Assembly: GCA_023853785.1 (NCBI GenBank)
Contig: JAJIRX010000587.1
Span: forward strand, 1 to 25,069
Length of the DNA: 25,069 bases
Origin: Psilocybe azurescens
Lineage: Eukaryota > Basidiomycota > Agaricomycetes > Agaricales > Agrocybaceae
Reading direction: 5' to 3'
Shown piece by piece: positions 20,484 through 25,069 of the stretch (position 1 is its first letter; every line of letters begins with the position of its first letter). Both the position numbers and the translations under genes were made by a program. Below the pieces are notes generated by a model, which did no database searches, was not told where the DNA came from, and saw only the letters and a list, made by a program, of their open reading frames with translations.

Positions 20484-21079
20484 AATCCACTATAGTATCG
20501 CACTGGGATTCAGTGTGGTACGAACTTGAGCCTAAGTAAAATAGAAATGAAAAAAGAATAGATACAGCATCGCGGCCCGCCACACATCAGTAACATGAGG
20601 TACACGTCGTACGACAATAAAAGGCGTGATATGGGTGCAGTGGGAGAAACTATGACAGGAGAAATTCATACGGACTCTTGCAGATGTCTCTACTACTCTG
20701 CGTGCGAGTGGGTCAGTTTGAACAGGTGTAGCTGACAAAGTAACGCCCGTTAATGCCTCAGCTCCTTAATCATCCAAGCTTCTGGAGTAATATATAGTGA
20801 CGCACAGTGATGTATTAGAGGTAAGGAAAGGCCTAGGAAAGACGCGTCGCCGGAAATGGCTCATGATCTACATTGGGTCTACTTACATGAGGTTTAGGTT
20901 AGGATAACTCATGTTCTAATATGACTCCGATATCGGTATACGGATTTCATAATAATATAAGGCTGTATCTGAAAAGAAAACACTACTGCTACTACGCCGA
21001 CTGCAACCAAATTGCAACCAAATTGCAAGCCATCTTGAAGGGCCGAGTGAGAGTTATGCTGCCGAAAGGGGTTAAAAGT
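20484..21079. other. Spacer between AEC copies, no gene seen
   Basis: It has no counterpart in the second copy. It contains a duplicated GCAACCAAATT at 21003-21024 but no supported ORF. Confidence 0.4.
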
Positions 21080-21340
21080 TGTGGACAAAAATTGTCTCAC
21101 ATGACCGATCCCAAGGGAGACCGCCTACGTCGGGTCACGGGTCGACATCCCGGTACCCCCTTGGAAATGACTATATAAAGCTCGGGTCGACCTATATATT
21201 CTACGAACATATACTGTAGAAATATAATACGTAATATTAATTACTTCGAAACCTTGAGAGAAAGAGATAGAAAAGTGAAGAAAACATAAGATAAGATAAC
21301 AGTTGAAATTCAGGTATCCCCGATTAGGATGTCCGTCACA
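21080..21340 (+). repeat. Possible solo LTR, about 261 bp
   Basis: It starts TGTGGAC and ends GTCCGTCACA, so the ends are imperfect inverted repeats of TG..CA type. A TATATAAAG box lies at 21172-21180, as in an LTR promoter. No 5-bp target duplication is visible and no retroelement coding region is nearby. It abuts the start of the second AEC duplication unit. It could instead be an unrelated promoter remnant. Confidence 0.3.
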
Positions 21341-21697
21341 ACCACTGATCACGCTTGACCTCCCTAAACAAGTTCAAACCACGCAGACGCGCAATGGATG
21401 CGTAAAGTTTAAACTCACGCGTTCCGCTCAAATGAATCACACCACCACGATCCAATTAACGTATACAGCCAGTATATAACGGTGGATGATGTCTTCCAAC
21501 GCGCGGTATATCTCCACGCACAGGAAGGAGCCAGCGTCCGCAGGTCGGCATACAGCTCTTATCTGAACCAGGAGACGGGTGGAGAGACTCCCTTCGGTGA
21601 TCCTTCTCGCTGTATTCACCGTCAACATATGCTTCAGTTATTTTCTCATCTGTATCCTTCTACTGTGCTCTCTGACGTGCTCCGCTATCCGTCGTTT

Positions 21698-23732
21698 CTG
21701 GAAAACCCCATTCTGAGCCCTTAACGTCTCTCCCTTTATGACAGTCCATCCTCGATGTCATTTTCCTATGCGCTGTTAGGTATGTACATCCTGGCAAGAC
21801 AAGGTATCCTGGATAAGAAGACCCAAAAGGTACGCATACACTCTCCCTGACTATCTTTGGTTTGTTCCAAGGCTGTGCTTTATATTATCGCTGATCGCTG
21901 ACATCTATAATTATAGTAAATCAACATACTCAACGCATCGCTCTTCACACCCGCACTACTCTTCTCCAAAGTTATTTTTTTACTTACCTCCTGGTACGTG
22001 TACATGACGAACAGTTTTCTATCATTCTTTGTAAGGGCACTCCCGATGCGCTGATGCAGAGCCTCGTTGTCTGTGTCCAACCTCGCGTGGGGCTCAGATC
22101 ATAACAAGCACGCTATGCTCGGACACATGCCAGCATATTTGATGATGTCCAGTACCCCTGGAATGGTGGTATGTGGCTCTTGCTTTTGTTTTACGCTCTA
22201 TCTCTCCTTGCCGTACCCCAACGTCCATCGCAGTCTATGTCCTCTTACCTACCCGCATACATCCCGCTAACCATCTCACACAGGTCACGTACAGCCACAG
22301 CCTATGCCTCTTCTCGCTGGCAGACACTATCCTCGCACTCCCCATCATCTCATCCCCGATCACAACCTCTATGCCCATCCTCGGTTTCGACACCGACTGC
22401 GAAAGGAGCTCCCCGCTTCTCGTGGATTTTTCCAACGACGATGAACTGGAGGATGATGGCATGATCATAATTCAAGGATGCATGTAACACTCGTGCACTC
22501 ACAGTTGACGAAGAACGTGGCAGGGCTAATTCACGGAGTTGTCAACGCTCTGCGCCCTCATCCCCTTGCATCACTGCGTCCTCGGCATCTCTACTGCTTT
22601 CAGTGCTGTATCATCTTCTGGAGCGTCTCAGCATGGACATGAAAAGAGTCCACAGATGCAACACGGACCAGGCCACGCAACTGGAATAAGAGCAAGAGAC
22701 AGCAAGAGATCCCCGCTCCCACCTAGCAGGCACAGCACAACGTTTTATAACTCGTTCCAGAATAATCCAAATGAGAGCTGCGCGGATTTAACAGCATGGG
22801 GTAGGTGCTTCTGTTAAGGGTGTTGGGGGTGGCGCAGCGGCAACTGCGGGTGGGAGAGGGGCAGGTGTGGGTGTAAGGAATGGGGAGACAAGTAATACTG
22901 GGAAGGACGAAGATGAAGTCGAATGGGATTACAATGTTACATCCAACTTAAAGACGAAGCGCCTCTCGTCCCCGTACTCATGCTCCTCACGCACCCTCCT
23001 TATCCTCCTAGCTCCTTACCACCCTCCGGCCCCTATGCACGTACATCCTGTATCCCTCACAACACTCCTGTGAATGGGGCATTTGGGAAGTGTAAGTGTG
23101 CGGTGCCTGTGACGCCCGGGTCTGCAAGCGCGAAACGGAGGGATACACAAGGTGAAAAAGAGGACGAGGGTAGGAGGCCGGGGAAGACGAAGATGGTGCT
23201 TCTCGCGATCTCGGCGCGCATGTTGCTCACGCCGCCGATGGTCCCTGCGACAAAGAGAGACTGGCCATGTTGTGTTTAAAGAGTGAGCGATTTTTCTTGT
23301 TTCCTTTTCTGTATTGCATGTTGTGTGTTGTGAGGGCGGGATGTATGCGCCTTTTCCCCTCCTTTTCTACCCTTTTTTTTTTTTTTTGGGTTTCATAACA
23401 CTCCTTTCTTCGTCATTCGGTCGCGGACTTTTTCTAATCCTTTGATTCTCTTGACCGGTTGCTCTTCCTCGCTTCTCCGCTTCCCTTTTCACCTTCCTCT
23501 TCAGAAAAAAATCATAACCAACCAGCCTCCTCACAGCTCGATATTTGTCGTCGTCAACGCCTCCTCTCTGCTCCCTGCTCGCGCTCACCCTCACGCAGAT
23601 CACATCCGCCGGTGCATCGGGCGGCTCTTCAAGCGGCTCATTAGCCGCACGATATGTTGGAACTATTATCTGTTGATACCGGTTGTTATATCGAGGAGTG
23701 TATTGGGTGGGCTGTCGTTGGCGGCGCTTTAG
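21698..23732 (+). pseudogene. Auxin efflux carrier (AEC) family transporter pseudogene, copy 2
   Basis: The position matching the copy 1 start codon is CTG (21698). Fragments read ENPILSPLTSLPL; QSILDVIFLCAV with a frame slip, then ILARQGILDKKTQK; INILNASLFTPALLFSKVIF; DALMQSLVV; SNLAWGSDHNKHAMLG; and LMMSSTPGMV. After an intron (about 22169-22283) comes TYSHSLCLFSLADTILALP. The C-terminal half keeps NGAFGKCKCAVPVT, RRPGKTKMVLLAISARMLLT and FKRLISRTICWNYYLLIPVV, ending at TAG 23730-23732. The final motif is characteristic of the last AEC membrane helices as I remember them. An in-frame TAA at 21917-21919 occurs at the same place as in copy 1. A whole exon present in copy 1 is missing here. 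Confidence 0.72.
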
Positions 23733-25069
23733 GATTGGGCATTGGAGTGGTGAGGTGGTAGGGGATGGAGGCGGAGGCGATTCTGAGTTGATGTGATGTG
23801 ATTTGAGGGTAGCGGGGTGATGGTGGGGTATGGCCCCGCGACGGATGGGTTTTTTCTTCCTTTCTTCCTGCTTTTCTTCTGGTGCTGCGCTTGCTGAGTT
23901 GAGTATTCATGCTTCATTGCTTCATTTATTTTCCCTCGTATTATTACATTTCATTACTCGTATTAAGTAGTTACTTACTGTATCTGAGTTTACTGACCAC
24001 TTTGAATGACAATCGTAATGCGCAGTGTGCTGGGTGTGTCTGGGAAACTGGTTCAGTTAGCATCATTGAGAACTTGAGAAAAGGGTTTGAGAGATTCTTT
24101 TTTTCATGTTACTTGTCTGAACCGTGATAGCCTTCTACTCATTACAACTAAATATTTAGGCGCTTCATTCGGATGGCTTTCACGTAGCCTATAAAACGTA
24201 GACTGCGACAATGTCCAGAATCTGGGCTCGGCCAAGGCTCTGTGACTGTAAGATTTGAAATGAAATTCAGATGTCGACGACAAGCCGACGACCGTTTTCT
24301 TCCTTCGTTTTCTTTCTCTACCTGAATTAGCTTATAAGACGGACGAGCCCTCCACCTCTCTTTCTTCCCAATCTGCATGCTCCTTGTCTCCGTGAGATAG
24401 GACATTATAAACATCAGATTGATAGCGATTCAGATTTGAACACGTCTAGTACGCTTGTGAGCAATCTCCATCAGCTGTAGAGATAGGAAAAAAACTTGAA
24501 AGAAAATTGGCGTCCATACAAAGCACACACAAATTGTTTATTATCACGGAGGAGACAGTTGTTTTATAACCACCGAATGCACCAGGATACTGGAAACAAT
24601 GATATTGTAGTTGGGGATAATTCGTGACGCCTTTGAAGTGGGCGAACATTCAGAGATGCGCAATGGGTACATCCCCATGATATGTCGTCTTTGTGATTGG
24701 ATATTGATAAACTTACCTTGTTCCATTATCTTAGGTTCTCATATCAGTCCGACCCACTCAGCATTTTATTCGCACCGGCCTCTGATCGCTCTTCAATGCC
24801 TGCAAGCACCGGAGAGTTAGTAATTATAATGTCTTGCACTCAGCGAGATAATCCCAAAATAAACGAATGTTTTTTCTAAAGACTCAACATCTTATTCTAA
24901 GAAGCCGCGTCTTTGCCAGTTCATCGGGCCAAAACAGAAGTCCTACAGTGCTGATTATGAGGGGGATTTAGTTCAGCGCGGTGAAGACGCCGCGATTATG
25001 ACTGTAGATCTTTAGATTCTCAGAAATGAGAGGGTTAGAGGGTTTTGTCTTCTTCATCGTCTCCTTTTT
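23733..25069. other. Right end of window, no supported gene
   Basis: The open frames on both strands are short, low-complexity or T-rich, and show no recognisable motif. The stretch begins with the 3' flank of AEC copy 2. No palindromic core, TIR copy or RNA gene was noticed. Confidence 0.4.

Larger units (their letters stand above)
18167..23270 (+). repeat. Diverged tandem direct duplication containing the AEC gene
   Basis: The unit at 18167 to about 20440 aligns with 21341 to about 23110 in the same orientation, with blocks of high similarity separated by indels. Shared stretches include the promoter-side segment, exon 1, TCAACATACTCAACG at the start of exon 2 and the exon before CTTGGGATGGTG/CCTGGAATGGTG. 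Copy 2 lacks the exon at 18866-18978, while copy 1 lacks the final C-terminal part. Confidence 0.75.

Noticed and set aside
22235..22468. Minus-strand Ser-rich open frame
   Set aside because: It is the antisense of an AEC pseudogene exon and loop, low complexity and without motifs.
23340..23520. Poly-T run and pyrimidine-rich stretch as a retroposon tail
   Set aside because: It lies inside AEC copy 2 between recognisable C-terminal segments, probably a decayed loop or intron, with no target duplication.

Overview
The window looks like an accessory, transposon-rich stretch of an Agaricomycete (mushroom-type) genome. The evidence is many short (about 45-60 bp) GT..AG introns with consistent phase, a Plavaka/Tnp2-like DDE transposase of the kind expanded in basidiomycetes, several accessory protein families that I associate from memory with such elements, and two fungal-type auxin-efflux-carrier (AEC) pseudogenes. 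No rRNA, tRNA or CRISPR was seen.

The main object is one DNA transposon of 16,486 bp (853-17338). It has 458-bp terminal inverted repeats (TIRs; 853-1310 and 16881-17338) that differ at 3 positions with no indels. Its termini read CACTG..CAGTG and it is flanked by a 3-bp target duplication AGT (850-852 and 17339-17341). CACT(A/G) ends plus a 3-bp duplication are the hallmark of the CACTA/EnSpm group; such long TIRs are unusual for it. The TIRs carry a dense GCAGA/TCTGC array and hairpins.

Inside, left to right: a decayed minus-strand gene (about 1480-2066); a plus-strand coiled-coil protein gene with a conserved C-terminal region (2512-5373); a promoter-like block with GGAATATCC-core palindromes (about 5540-6160); the transposase pseudogene (6393-10145); a compact minus-strand three-exon gene with one frameshift (10456-11201); a WD40-repeat pseudogene with eight introns (11516 to about 13132); a second block of GGAATATCC-core palindromes and tandem repeats (about 13258-13665); and a large unrecognised gene (13784-16688). 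Every gene carries at least one lesion, while the TIRs are almost perfect. The copy therefore looks non-autonomous but possibly mobilised, or its ends maintained, in trans.

To the right, 18167-23732 holds two diverged direct copies of an AEC membrane-transporter pseudogene, separated by spacer and by an LTR-like segment whose end abuts the second copy. The ends of the window (1-849, 17342-18166, 23733-25069) show no gene I can support. The accessory families were recognised by translation and memory only; no database search was run.
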